The position numbers and the translations under genes are program-made. 64,000 bases of DNA from positions 23,418 through 87,417 of the forward strand of contig NZ_LWBU01000062.1 of NCBI RefSeq assembly GCF_001646665.1, written 5' to 3'. The notes under the pieces were generated by a model that saw only the letters and a program-made list of their open reading frames with translations, had not been told where the DNA came from and ran no database searches. Positions 27,915 to 36,555 of the stretch are shown here, one piece after another. Positions within the stretch are counted from its first letter, which is position 1, and the number at the start of each line of letters is the position of its first letter. The stretch comes from Streptomyces noursei (GTDB lineage Bacteria; Actinomycetota; Actinomycetes; Streptomycetales; Streptomycetaceae).

Positions 27915-29029
27915 TGGCCGACGAGCGGGATGAATGGCTCGACCAGGACGCGGTGGAGAACCTGCTGCGAGGTGAACCGGTCCGCCCCGCCGACGATCAC
28001 GCGCGGGAGGCGGCCGGCCGGGTCGAGCGGGCGCTGGACGCCCTGCGTGCCGCCGCCGGCCCCGCCGCGGGCGAGCTGCCGGGCGAGGAGGCCGCGCTGG
28101 CGGCGTTCCGCGCCGCGCGGGCGGAGAAGGCCGCCGGGGCGCGCACCGCGCTGGGTGCCGCCGGTGTCCCCGAGGCAGCCGAACTCGGCACGGTACGCGT
28201 CCGGCCCGGGCCCCGCAGGCGGATGCGCTGGGCGCGGCCGGTGCGCTGGGGCCTGGCCGCGTCGGTGGCCGGCCTCGCCGTGGGCGGCGTGGCCGTCGGC
28301 GCCGGCACGGGTGTCCTGCCGGTGCTGGGCGGCGACGCCGGCGAGCCGCTGCCCGCCGCGTCGGTGTCCGACGCTTCCCCCGACACGCCCCAGGACGGCG
28401 CGCCCACCGGCGGGTCCGGCGCGGCGACGCCCGGGGCGGCCGGTGAGCCCGGCGGCGCGCGGCCCTCGGCGTCGGCGACGCCCGGCGAGGGGCGCGAGCG
28501 CGTACCGGGCCGGCCGGACCCGGAGGGGAGCGGCCGCACCGGGGAGGGCGACGACGCCACGGGCGGGTGGCCCGGCGGCGACACGGCCGACGTGGCGGGT
28601 GCAGGATCCGGTGGCGCGGTCGCCGGCCCCGGCACGGGCGACCACTGGTTCGCGCGGACCGTCCAGGACTGCCGCGACTACCGGGACGGCCGCCTCGACC
28701 GGGACCGCCGGGAGAGGCTGGAGGCCGCCGCGGACGGGGCGGCCAAGCTGAAGGCCCTCTGCGACAAGGTGCTGGCCGGCGAGGCCGGGTCCCAGGACGG
28801 CTCCACCGGTACCGGCTCCGGCGGCTCGGGATCGGGCTCCGGCGGTCCGGGCACGGGCGGCTCCGGTTCCGGGGGCACGGGCCACGGGCCCGGCCCGGGG
28901 AAGTGGAGCGGCGGCTGGGGCGGCGAGGACGCCGGCCGCGACGACGACCCGGAGGCGGCGCGCCCGTCGGCGTCCTGGCGGCCGGTGGCGCCGTCACTCG
29001 TCGTACGGCACTCCGGACTGGTCTTCTGA
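27914..29029 (+). CDS. single-pass membrane protein, probable anti-sigma partner, copy 2
   Basis: 371 residues: N-terminal WLDQDAVENLLRGEPV and a helical region (about 1-100) similar in plan to copy 1's EEAALAAFRAAR segment, a transmembrane helix near 113-138, a Pro/Ser/Gly/Ala linker, then a compact outside module QDCRDYRDGRLD..LKALCDKVLAG with two cysteines that could form a disulfide, and a Gly/Ser-rich end. Starts inside the sigma stop codon. Anti-sigma role is inferred from gene coupling and topology only. Confidence 0.65.
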   Translation: MADERDEWLDQDAVENLLRGEPVRPADDHAREAAGRVERALDALRAAAGPAAGELPGEEAALAAFRAARAEKAAGARTALGAAGVPEAAELGTVRVRPGPRRRMRWARPVRWGLAASVAGLAVGGVAVGAGTGVLPVLGGDAGEPLPAASVSDASPDTPQDGAPTGGSGAATPGAAGEPGGARPSASATPGEGRERVPGRPDPEGSGRTGEGDDATGGWPGGDTADVAGAGSGGAVAGPGTGDHWFARTVQDCRDYRDGRLDRDRRERLEAAADGAAKLKALCDKVLAGEAGSQDGSTGTGSGGSGSGSGGPGTGGSGSGGTGHGPGPGKWSGGWGGEDAGRDDDPEAARPSASWRPVAPSLVVRHSGLVF

Positions 29030-29079
29030 GCCCCTTCGAACGGCTCTGACCTGCGGTTTCAAAATTTCTTCGGTGAGGG

Positions 29080-29107
29080 TGTGACGTTTTTCCGCCCCGC
29101 GGCGCAG
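29080..29107 (+). promoter_or_regulatory. TGTGAC-N18-GCAG motif, copy c
   Basis: Third copy of the element, TGTGAC at 29080-29085 and GCAG at 29104-29107, in the 220-bp gap after cassette 2. It points toward the 3' end of the L,D-transpeptidase gene on the other strand, so it would drive antisense RNA or is a relic of a lost third cassette. No convincing plus-strand gene follows. Confidence 0.5.
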
Positions 29108-29249
29108 TAATGAGTGAGCCGACTGGTCATCGGCAGCGCGAAGAGCCGGGGTTCCCCCCGTACCTACGGCTCAGCGCACATGGCGCGGGCGGGACACGTT
29201 CCCCCGGTCCCGCTCGCGCCCTCTCTCTCCTCCCGGCCGGAGCCGGCCG

Positions 29250-30110
29250 TCACCAGTGGACGACGACCTTGTCGCCGACCTTCACCTGGCCGAAGACCGA
29301 CGAGAGCCGGTCCATGTCCCGCACGTTCACACAGCCGTGCGAGCCGCCGTTGTAGCCGCGGGCCTTGAAGTCCGCCGAGTAGTGCACGGCCTGGCCGCCG
29401 CTGAAGAACATCGAGTACGGCATCGACGTGTGGTAGAGCGTCGACTTCCACTCGCGCTCCTTGCGGTCGACCTTGAAGGTGCCCTCGCGGGTCGGCGTGT
29501 TCTCCGAGCCGAAGCGCACGTCCATCGCCGAGACCACCTTGCCGTCGATCATCCAGGCGAGGGTCCGGCTCTCCTTGCTGATGCAGAGCACCCGGCCCGT
29601 CATGCAGCGGGCGTCGGGCTTGTCCAGCTCGTTGGTGGTCGGCGGGCGCAGCTCGCCGGCGGTGGGCGTGCGCGACGCGGCCGTCAGGCTCTCCCAGGTG
29701 GCGCCGTCGACCTCGCCGGTGGCGGTCAGGCCCTGCTTCTCCTGGAACGCCGAGACGGCCTTGGCGGTCATCGAGCCGTAGAAGGCGGTGGGGCTGCGGT
29801 GGAAGTGCCCGAGCTGGCGCAGCCGGGCCTGGAGCTCGCGCACCTGCTCCGTCTCCGTGCCCTCCGCCATCAGCACCTCGCCGGAGGCCGCCGGGGCCGG
29901 GGCGGAGCCGGTCGGGCCGGCGCCACCGGCGGCGGAGGCGCCGGACGACGGCGAGGCGGTGGCCGCCGGCGACGACGGCGACGCGGACGACGGGCCGCCG
30001 GCCGCGGAGTCCCCGGCCGCCCCCACGGCCTGGGCGGTGCAGCCGGTGGCGGCCAGGGCGACGGCCGCCGCGGCCAGGACGGATCTGCGTATGACGGATG
30101 TGCGGTGCAT
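29250..30110 (-). CDS. L,D-transpeptidase lipoprotein with peptidoglycan-binding domain
   Basis: 286 residues: lipoprotein signal (ALAATGC), a Ser/Ala/Pro-rich linker, a PG_binding_1 domain (VRELQARLRQLGHFH to GATWESL), and a C-terminal YkuD catalytic domain with the complete NGGSHGCVNVRD active site. It should form 3-3 cross-links or attach proteins to peptidoglycan outside the membrane. ATG 30110 has GGGGG upstream. Less GC-rich leader at 30120-30160 likely holds the promoter. Confidence 0.9.
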   Translation of the reverse strand: MHRTSVIRRSVLAAAAVALAATGCTAQAVGAAGDSAAGGPSSASPSSPAATASPSSGASAAGGAGPTGSAPAPAASGEVLMAEGTETEQVRELQARLRQLGHFHRSPTAFYGSMTAKAVSAFQEKQGLTATGEVDGATWESLTAASRTPTAGELRPPTTNELDKPDARCMTGRVLCISKESRTLAWMIDGKVVSAMDVRFGSENTPTREGTFKVDRKEREWKSTLYHTSMPYSMFFSGGQAVHYSADFKARGYNGGSHGCVNVRDMDRLSSVFGQVKVGDKVVVHW

Positions 30111-30293
30111 GTGAGCCCCCCGAGTTGATGACCTGTACCTAATGGATGCTTCGCGGGGGTGCTTGGTTGCGCGGCGCGGAGCATGCTGTGAGGAAGGTCC
30201 CAGCGTGCGGCTCTCCACCCGCCGCACGCCCGCCGCTACAGTCCGTCGCGAGGGTCGGTACCAGCGAGTAGGTCTAATCGGAAGGCACAGCAC

Positions 30294-31874
30294 ATGGCGC
30301 GCGAGTCGGAGTCGGGTCTGCCCATCGAGCCGGTGTACGGGCCGGACGCCCTGAGCGGGTGGGACGCCGACGAGAAACTGGGCGAACCGGGCTCGTACCC
30401 CTTCACGCGCGGTGTCTACCCGACCATGTACACCGGCCGCCCCTGGACGATGCGGCAGTACGCCGGCTTCGGCACCGCCGTCGAGTCCAACGCCCGCTAC
30501 AAGCAGCTGATCGCCAACGGCACCATGGGCCTGTCGGTGGCGTTCGACCTGCCGACGCAGATGGGCCACGACAGCGACGCGCCGATCGCGCACGGCGAGG
30601 TCGGCAAGGTCGGCGTGGCGATCGACTCCATCGACGACATGCGGGTGCTGTTCGGCGGGATCCCGCTCGACAAGGTCTCCACGTCGATGACGATCAACGC
30701 CCCCGCCGCCCTCCTGCTGCTCCTCTACCAACTGGTCGGCGAGGAGCAGGGCGTCCCGGCGGACAAGCTGACGGGCACCATCCAGAACGACGTGCTCAAG
30801 GAGTACATCGCCCGCGGCACGTACATCTTTCCGCCGAAGCCGTCGCTGCGGCTGATCGCCGACATCTTCAAGTACTGCAAGACCGAGATCCCGAAGTGGA
30901 ACACGATCTCGATCTCCGGCTACCACATGGCGGAGGCCGGGGCCTCGCCCGCGCAGGAGATCGCGTTCACCCTCGCGGACGGCATCGAGTACGTCCGTAC
31001 CGCCGTCGCCGCGGGCATGGACGTCGACGACTTCGCGCCCCGCCTGTCGTTCTTCTTCGTCGCCCGCACCACCATCCTGGAGGAGGTGGCGAAGTTCCGC
31101 GCCGCCCGCCGGATCTGGGCGCGGGTGATGCGCGACGAGTTCGGCGCCAAGAACCCCAAGTCGCTGATGCTGCGCTTCCACACCCAGACGGCGGGCGTGC
31201 AGCTCACCGCCCAGCAGCCCGAGGTGAACCTGGTGCGCGTGGCCGTGCAGGGCCTCGCCGCCGTCCTCGGCGGTACGCAGTCGCTGCACACCAACTCCTT
31301 CGACGAGGCCATCGCGCTGCCGACCGACAAGAGCGCCCGCCTGGCGCTGCGCACGCAGCAGGTCCTCGCCTACGAGACGGACGTCACCGCCACCGTCGAC
31401 CCGTTCGCCGGGTCGTACGTCATCGAGAAGATGACGGACGACGTGGAGGCCGCCGCCCTGGAGCTGATGACGAAGGTCGAGGACCTCGGCGGCGCCGTCA
31501 ACGCCATCGAGCGGGGTTTCCAGAAGAACGAGATCGAGCGGTCCGCCTACCGCATCGCCCAGGAGACCGACTCCGGCGAGCGCGTCGTCGTCGGCGTCAA
31601 CCGCTACACCCTGGAGGAGGAGGAGCCCTACGAGCCGCTGCGGGTCGACCCGGCGATCGAGGCCCAGCAGGCCGAGCGCCTCGCCAAGCTGCGGGCCGAG
31701 CGGGACCAGGCGGCGGTCGACGCGGCGCTCGCGGAGCTGAAGAAGGCCGCCGAGGGCACCGACAACGTCCTCTACCCGATGAAGGACGCCCTGCGGGCGC
31801 GGGCCACGGTCGGCGAGGTCTGCAACGCGCTGCGGGAGGTCTGGGGGACGTACGTCCCGACGGACGCGTTCTGA
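30294..31874 (+). CDS. methylmalonyl-CoA mutase family large subunit lacking the B12 domain
   Basis: 526 residues, matching only the catalytic TIM-barrel half of B12-dependent acyl-CoA mutases. [42 protein letters not shown] and [13 protein letters not shown] are clear. The TMY tyrosine (about residue 46) and the PSLRL arginine match methylmalonyl-CoA mutase rather than isobutyryl-CoA mutase. The roughly 130-residue cobalamin-binding domain with DxHxxG is absent, so a separate small subunit is required and is not in this window. ATG 30294 has GGAAGG upstream. Confidence 0.85.
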   Translation: MARESESGLPIEPVYGPDALSGWDADEKLGEPGSYPFTRGVYPTMYTGRPWTMRQYAGFGTAVESNARYKQLIANGTMGLSVAFDLPTQMGHDSDAPIAHGEVGKVGVAIDSIDDMRVLFGGIPLDKVSTSMTINAPAALLLLLYQLVGEEQGVPADKLTGTIQNDVLKEYIARGTYIFPPKPSLRLIADIFKYCKTEIPKWNTISISGYHMAEAGASPAQEIAFTLADGIEYVRTAVAAGMDVDDFAPRLSFFFVARTTILEEVAKFRAARRIWARVMRDEFGAKNPKSLMLRFHTQTAGVQLTAQQPEVNLVRVAVQGLAAVLGGTQSLHTNSFDEAIALPTDKSARLALRTQQVLAYETDVTATVDPFAGSYVIEKMTDDVEAAALELMTKVEDLGGAVNAIERGFQKNEIERSAYRIAQETDSGERVVVGVNRYTLEEEEPYEPLRVDPAIEAQQAERLAKLRAERDQAAVDAALAELKKAAEGTDNVLYPMKDALRARATVGEVCNALREVWGTYVPTDAF

Positions 31875-31899
31875 CGCGTCCCGTGTGACGAAACACCGA

Positions 31900-31933
31900 G
31901 GCGGAGTGTCGTACCCACGTGCGACACTCCGCC
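31900..31933 (+). other. strong hairpin abutting the LeuE start codon
   Basis: Stem of 12 perfect pairs (31900-31911 with 31922-31933), extendable by three more to a 4-nt loop. It begins 26 nt after the mutase stop and ends two bases before the LeuE ATG, covering the site where a ribosome-binding site should be. It may be the mutase terminator, a translational switch for leuE, or both. Confidence 0.75.
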
Positions 31934-31935
31934 CC

Positions 31936-32595
31936 ATGCTGGGTGTCACCGATCTGCCGACCTATCTCGCGGGCCTCGTCCTGATCATTCTCCTGCCGGG
32001 GCCGAACTCGCTGTACGTGCTCTCCGTCGCCGCCCGGCGCGGGGTGCGCACCGGGTACGTCGCCGCCTCCGGCGTGTGGTGCGGCGACACGGTCCTGATG
32101 ACGCTGTCGGCGGCCGGCGTGGCCTCCCTGCTCCAGGCCAACGCGCTGCTCTTCGGCATCGTGAAGTTCGCGGGCGCCGGCTACCTGACCTGGCTGGCGG
32201 TCGGGATGCTCCGGGCGGCCTGGTCGATGTGGCGGACCCGCCGGGAGCGGGTGGCGGCGGAACCGGAGGCGGCGGCCCCCGCGCCGGCCGCCGAGCGGCC
32301 GTTCCGCCGGGCCTTCGTCATCAGCCTGCTGAACCCGAAGGCGATCCTGTTCTTCATCGCCTTCTTCGTCCAGTTCGTCGACCCGGCCTACCAGTACCCG
32401 GCGCTGTCCTTCGTGGTGCTCGGCACGCTCGCCCAGGCCGCCAGCGTCCTCTACCTCACCCTGCTGATCTTCACCGGCACCCACCTGGCCGCCGCGTTCC
32501 GCCGCCGCAAGCGCCTGTCGGCCACCGCCACCTCGGCGGCCGGGGCGCTGTTCCTCGGCTTCGCGGTGAAGCTGTCGCTCAGCAGCGCGGCGTGA
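31936..32595 (+). CDS. LysE/LeuE-type amino acid exporter
   Basis: 219 residues, six hydrophobic helices. The N-terminal LVLIILLPGPNSLYVLSVAARRG is the RhtB/LeuE signature, so efflux of leucine-like amino acids is likely. ATG 31936 matches the conserved family N-terminus but has no ribosome-binding site because a hairpin occupies it; GTG 31885 would add 17 residues. Confidence 0.85.
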   Translation: MLGVTDLPTYLAGLVLIILLPGPNSLYVLSVAARRGVRTGYVAASGVWCGDTVLMTLSAAGVASLLQANALLFGIVKFAGAGYLTWLAVGMLRAAWSMWRTRRERVAAEPEAAAPAPAAERPFRRAFVISLLNPKAILFFIAFFVQFVDPAYQYPALSFVVLGTLAQAASVLYLTLLIFTGTHLAAAFRRRKRLSATATSAAGALFLGFAVKLSLSSAA

Positions 32596-32649
32596 GCACC
32601 GGACCGACTTGACCCTGACACCGTGTGAGGCCGTGTCGTGGGAGGCGTC

Positions 32650-33474
32650 ATGTTCACCATCGGAGACTTCGCCAGACACGGCCGGGTGTCGGTCCGGATG
32701 CTGCGCCACTACGACGCCGTCGGACTGCTGCGCCCCGCCCGTGTCGACCCGTACAGCGGCTACCGCTACTACGAGGCCGGCCAGCTCGCCCGGCTCAACC
32801 GCGTCATCGCGCTGAAGGACCTCGGCTTCACCCTCGACCAGGTGCGCTCGATCCTCGACGAACGGGTCGGGCCCGAGGAACTGCGCGGGATGCTGCGGCT
32901 GCGGCAGGCCGAGCTGGAGTCGGCCGTGAGCGAGGCGGCCGCGCGGCTGGCGCGGGTCGGGGCGAGGCTCCGGGCCATCGAGAGCGAGGGACACATGTCC
33001 ACCCAGGAAGTCGTCGTCAAGAGCGTTCCGGGCGTCCGGCTCGCCGAGCTGACCGGCATCGCCGCGGGCTTCGGACCGGGCGAGATCGGCCCGGTCATCG
33101 CGCCCCTGTACCGGGAGCTGTGCGCCCGTCTGGAGGCCGCCGGGGTCACCGGCTTCGGACCGGGTATCGCCCACTACGAGGACGCGCCGGCGGGCGACGG
33201 CTCGATCGTCGTCCACGCGGGGATGACGATCCCGGCCGGCGTCACGGTCCCGGACGTGGCCGTCGTCGACCTGCCCGGCATCGAGCGGGCGGCGACGGTC
33301 GTCCACCGCGGCGCGATGGACGACCTGCTGCCCACCGTCCAGACCCTCGCCGCCTGGATCGACTCCAACGGCTACCGCTCGGCGGGCTACTCCCGCGAGC
33401 TGTACCTGGAGTGCCCGGAGGATCCCGCGCAGTGGGTCACGGAGATCCAGGAGCCGGTCGTCAGGGCGTCCTGA
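32650..33474 (+). CDS. MerR family regulator with GyrI-like ligand domain
   Basis: 274 residues: MerR DNA-binding domain (TIGDFARHGRVSVRMLRHYD, YRYYEAGQL), a coiled-coil dimer helix (about 75-118) and a C-terminal GyrI/AraC-effector fold (about 120-270), the arrangement of BltR/BmrR-like multidrug sensors. ATG 32650 has GGGAGG upstream. It lies 54 bp after LeuE in the same direction and may regulate it; the ligand is unknown. Confidence 0.88.
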   Translation: MFTIGDFARHGRVSVRMLRHYDAVGLLRPARVDPYSGYRYYEAGQLARLNRVIALKDLGFTLDQVRSILDERVGPEELRGMLRLRQAELESAVSEAAARLARVGARLRAIESEGHMSTQEVVVKSVPGVRLAELTGIAAGFGPGEIGPVIAPLYRELCARLEAAGVTGFGPGIAHYEDAPAGDGSIVVHAGMTIPAGVTVPDVAVVDLPGIERAATVVHRGAMDDLLPTVQTLAAWIDSNGYRSAGYSRELYLECPEDPAQWVTEIQEPVVRAS

Positions 33475-33480
33475 GCACCG

Positions 33481-33537
33481 CCCGCCCACGCGCCGGGCAC
33501 GCCGGGGGCCGGCCGGCGGACCCGGCGCGTGGGCGGG
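33481..33537 (+). terminator. long hairpin after the MerR gene
   Basis: Perfect 17-bp stem (33481-33497 with 33521-33537) enclosing a GC-rich loop that itself contains a GCCGGCCGGC palindrome. Starts 6 nt after the stop codon. Confidence 0.85.
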
Positions 33538-33818
33538 GGACCGGGACGCAGCCGTGACCGAGCCGGCACGGACGGCGGCGCGGACGGCGCACGGTCTGTC
33601 GCTCACCGGAGCGTGAGATCCGCACGACCGGGCACGATCACTTGAGCGAACACCCGACCGGAACGGGATCGGGAGCGATCGACACACGCGGAAAAAGCGT
33701 GAGCTTACCCACTTGACCTGGCGCTCAAGCCCGCCGTCCAGGCTTTCTTTCCCCTAACGGGCTGAAGTTTTGTAGATCACACGTTAGTTGAGGGCGAAAC
33801 GCGCCTACCCTGTCATGG
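33538..33818 (+). promoter_or_regulatory. AT-richer upstream region of the amidohydrolase gene
   Basis: About 280 bp with locally low GC from 33640 to 33800, free of convincing genes. TACCCT at 33806-33811 is a fair -10 and would place transcription start at the GTG 33819, making a leaderless mRNA. AAACGCGCCTAC (33797-33808) is a weak (8/12) match to the nucleoside operator. Confidence 0.4.
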
Positions 33819-35051
33819 GTGAACAAGGTGATGTCCCGCGACCCCGAAACAGACGTTCCCGGCGATACGCCCCTCCTCGGCGCGCTGCCAGAGAGCCTGC
33901 GCGCCGAGTTGATCGCGTTCCGCCGGGATGTGCACATGCACCCCGAGCTGGGCTTCCAGGAGTTCCGCACCACCGCGGCGATCAAGACGCGCCTCGAAGC
34001 GGCCGGGCTCAGCCCCCGGGTCCTGCCCGGCGGCACGGGGCTCACGTGCGACATCGGTTCGTGGGACGGCGTCCGCCCCATGCTGGCGATCCGCGCCGAC
34101 ATCGACGCGCTGCCCATCCCGGACACCAAGACCGACGTCCCGTACCGCTCCACCGTGCCGGACCGGGCCCACGCCTGCGGTCACGACGTGCACACCACGG
34201 TCGTCCTCGGGGCCGGCCTGGTCCTGGCCGACCTGGCCCGGGAGGGCCGGCTGCCCTGCGCCGTGCGGCTGATCTTCCAGCCCGCCGAGGAGGTCATGCC
34301 CGGCGGCGCGATCAGCGCCATCGACGCGGGGGTGCTCGACGGCGTCGGCCGGATCATCGCCGTCCACTGCGACCCGCGCGTCGACGTCGGCCGCATCGGG
34401 CTGCGCACCGGGCCGATCACCTCGGCCTGCGACCGCCTGGAGGTCACCCTGGACGGGCCCGGCGGCCACACCGCGCGCCCGCACCTCACCACCGACATGG
34501 TCACCGCGGCGGCCCGCGTCGCGGTCGACGCGCCCGCCGTGCTCTCGCGCCGGATCGACACCCGGTCCGGGCTGGTCCTGACCTGGGGCCGCATCGAGGC
34601 GGGGCATGCGCCCAACGTCATCCCGCAGCGCGCCGAACTGGGCGGCACGGTCCGCTGCCTGGACCTGGAGGCCTGGCGGCACGCCCCGGACCAGGTGTAC
34701 GCGGCCATCGACGAGGTGGCCACGCTGCACGGCGCCAAGTGCCAGATCGAGTACGTGCGGGGCGTCCCGCCGGTCGTCAACGACGCGGCGGTGGCCCAGC
34801 TGCTGCACGACGCGATGGCGGCGCGCCTCGGGACGTACGCGATCGAGGACACCGAGCAGAGCCTCGGCGGCGAGGACTTCTCCTGGTACATGGAGCACGT
34901 GCCCGGTGCGATGGCCCGGCTGGGTGTCCGCCGACCGGGTGATACGTCCCGGCTCGACCTCCACCGGGGCAACTTCGACGTCGACGAGCGGGCCATCCAG
35001 GTGGGCGTCGAACTGTTCACCGCCGCCGCCCTCCTCGACGGCGGCCTCTGA
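33819..35051 (+). CDS. M20 family amidohydrolase
   Basis: 410 residues. M20D metallopeptidase features are present: HMHPELGFQE, metal-binding ACGHDVHTT, FQPAEEVMPGGA, and a GGHTARPH dimerisation-domain motif. Relatives cleave N-acyl or indole-3-acetyl amino acids. GTG 33819 may be leaderless; ATG 33831 is a possible alternative. Lies upstream of the nucleoside uptake genes but separated by a 234-bp regulatory gap. Confidence 0.87.
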   Translation: MNKVMSRDPETDVPGDTPLLGALPESLRAELIAFRRDVHMHPELGFQEFRTTAAIKTRLEAAGLSPRVLPGGTGLTCDIGSWDGVRPMLAIRADIDALPIPDTKTDVPYRSTVPDRAHACGHDVHTTVVLGAGLVLADLAREGRLPCAVRLIFQPAEEVMPGGAISAIDAGVLDGVGRIIAVHCDPRVDVGRIGLRTGPITSACDRLEVTLDGPGGHTARPHLTTDMVTAAARVAVDAPAVLSRRIDTRSGLVLTWGRIEAGHAPNVIPQRAELGGTVRCLDLEAWRHAPDQVYAAIDEVATLHGAKCQIEYVRGVPPVVNDAAVAQLLHDAMAARLGTYAIEDTEQSLGGEDFSWYMEHVPGAMARLGVRRPGDTSRLDLHRGNFDVDERAIQVGVELFTAAALLDGGL

Positions 35052-35202
35052 CCGCCTCCGCACGGACACGGCCCGCCCGTTCGGGGCGGGCCGACCCGTC
35101 AGTTTCCGGTCACCAACGGGCAGGGCCCCATTACGCCTCGTGGCGGTACGGCGAACGTCATCGGCTGTTCGCGTCGATCTGGTAACGGCTAACGAACAGG
35201 CC

Positions 35203-35230
35203 TTTACCTGACATCTACGCGCGTTACGAT
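35203..35230 (+). promoter_or_regulatory. promoter with nucleoside operator before the BMP gene
   Basis: TTTACC (35203-35208), 16-nt spacer, TACGAT -10 (35225-35230). CTACGCGCGTTA (35215-35226) overlaps the spacer and the first two bases of the -10; its left half-site is perfect. Member of the shared operator set described under findings. Confidence 0.65.
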
Positions 35231-35285
35231 CGCCGCGAAACCAGCGCCGAGAAGAGGCGCTTAGGTCAGGTTGAAGGAGCCTCCC

Positions 35286-36332
35286 TTGCGCCGGATCACC
35301 AGGATCGCAACCGTGGGCGTCGCGTCCGCGGCACTCGCACTCAGCGCCACCGCGTGTGGCGGAAAGTCGTCGTCCAGTGGTGGCGACGACCAGGACCCCA
35401 AGGCGGCCATCGCGTACGACATCGGCGGCCGCGGCGACCAGTCCTTCAACGACGCCGCCTACGCCGGTCTGGCGAAGGCCGAGAAGGACCTCGGCGTCGA
35501 GGGCACCGAGGCGGAGCCCAGCGAGGGCGAGGGCGACCCGGACAAGGTCCAGCGCCTGACCGAGCTGGCCCGCGCCGGCAACAACCCCGTCATCGGTGTC
35601 GGCTTCGCCTACGCGCCCGCCATCGCCGAGGTCGCGCCGAAGTTCCCGAAGACCACCTTCGGTCTGATCGACGACACCTCGAAGACCGGCAAGAACATCG
35701 CCAACCTGGTCTTCAACGAGGAGCAGGGCTCCTACCTGGCCGGTGTCGCCGCCGCCAAGGTGACCAAGACCAACACCGTCGGCTTCATCGGCGGTGTCGA
35801 GACCCCGCTGATCAAGAAGTTCGAGGCGGGCTACGTCCAGGGCGTCAAGGACACCAACAAGAACGTCAACGTCAAGGTCCAGTACCTGACGCAGCCGCCG
35901 GACTTCGGTGGCTTCTCCAAGCCGGACCTCGGCAAGGCCGCCGCCGAGGGGCAGCTCGACGCGGGCGCCGACGTGATCTACGCCGCCGCCGGTCTCGCCG
36001 GCTCGGGCTCGATCGAGGCCGCCGCCAAGGCCAAGAAGTGGGCCATCGGCGTCGACTCCGACCAGTACAACCAGAAGGGCCTCGCGGCCTACAAGGAGTA
36101 CATCCTCACCTCGGTGACCAAGGATGTCGCCGACTCCGTCTACAACCTGATCAAGTCGGTCAAGGACGGCAAGCCGCAGTCCGGCGAGGTCCGCTACGGC
36201 CTCGACAAGGGCGGCGTGGGTCTGGCCACCTCCAACCCGGCCTACACCAAGCTCACCGACGTGACCGCCGCGGTCGAGAAGGCCAAGGCCGACATCATCG
36301 CCGGCAAGATCAAGGTCAAGACCGCTCCGTAA
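35286..36332 (+). CDS. BMP family nucleoside-binding lipoprotein of an ABC transporter
   Basis: 348 residues. Signal with lipobox LSATAC, then the Bmp/Med substrate-binding fold: YDIGGRGDQSFNDAAYAG, GVGFAYAPAIAEVAPKFP, NIANLVFNEEQGSYLAGVAAA, and the ligand-contacting DVIYAAAGLAGSG and VDSDQYNQ. Captures purine/pyrimidine nucleosides for the ATPase and permeases that follow. The TTG start at 35286 has AAGGAG six bases upstream. Confidence 0.92.
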   Translation: MRRITRIATVGVASAALALSATACGGKSSSSGGDDQDPKAAIAYDIGGRGDQSFNDAAYAGLAKAEKDLGVEGTEAEPSEGEGDPDKVQRLTELARAGNNPVIGVGFAYAPAIAEVAPKFPKTTFGLIDDTSKTGKNIANLVFNEEQGSYLAGVAAAKVTKTNTVGFIGGVETPLIKKFEAGYVQGVKDTNKNVNVKVQYLTQPPDFGGFSKPDLGKAAAEGQLDAGADVIYAAAGLAGSGSIEAAAKAKKWAIGVDSDQYNQKGLAAYKEYILTSVTKDVADSVYNLIKSVKDGKPQSGEVRYGLDKGGVGLATSNPAYTKLTDVTAAVEKAKADIIAGKIKVKTAP

Positions 36333-36356
36333 CCACGCGGACGCGACCGGGTCCGC

Positions 36357-36394
36357 GGGTCCGGAGGGGCGGTACGAGCCGCCCCTCCGGACCC
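36357..36394 (+). terminator. hairpin between the binding protein and ATPase genes
   Basis: Perfect 16-bp stem (36357-36372 with 36379-36394) and a 6-nt loop, 25 nt after the binding-protein stop. It should cut most read-through so that the binding protein outnumbers the transporter, as is common in ABC importers. Confidence 0.85.
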
Positions 36395-36461
36395 GGACCA
36401 TGTTCCGCCCCGCCGGGACCCGAACCGGGGGTCGCCCCCCGGTTTCTTCCCTTCGCCGTCG

Positions 36462-36476
36462 CTACGCGCGTAGAGC
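36462..36476 (+). promoter_or_regulatory. nucleoside operator and -10 before the ABC ATPase
   Basis: Perfect CTACGCGCGTAG palindrome (36462-36473). Its last TAG runs into TAGAGC (36471-36476), a plausible -10. A second promoter for the ATPase/permease/cdd part of the operon, under the same control as the binding protein. Confidence 0.65.
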
Positions 36477-36555
36477 CCTCCGCGGCGCGATAACTTCGGC
36501 ACCTGCCCCCCTGCTCCCGCTCCTGAAGCTCCTTTCCCGCCAAGGAGAGTGCGTC

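Noticed and set aside
24381..28997. 1538-residue minus-strand open frame
   Set aside because: Arg/Pro-rich composition and antisense to six better genes with ribosome-binding sites and recognised domains.
29110..29368. two short plus-strand frames after the third TGTGAC element
   Set aside because: Antisense to the transpeptidase 3' end, Arg/Pro/Ser-rich, with no ribosome-binding site.
29250..31949. 899-residue minus-strand frame across the mutase region
   Set aside because: The upstream part is antisense to a clear mutase; only the L,D-transpeptidase portion is real.
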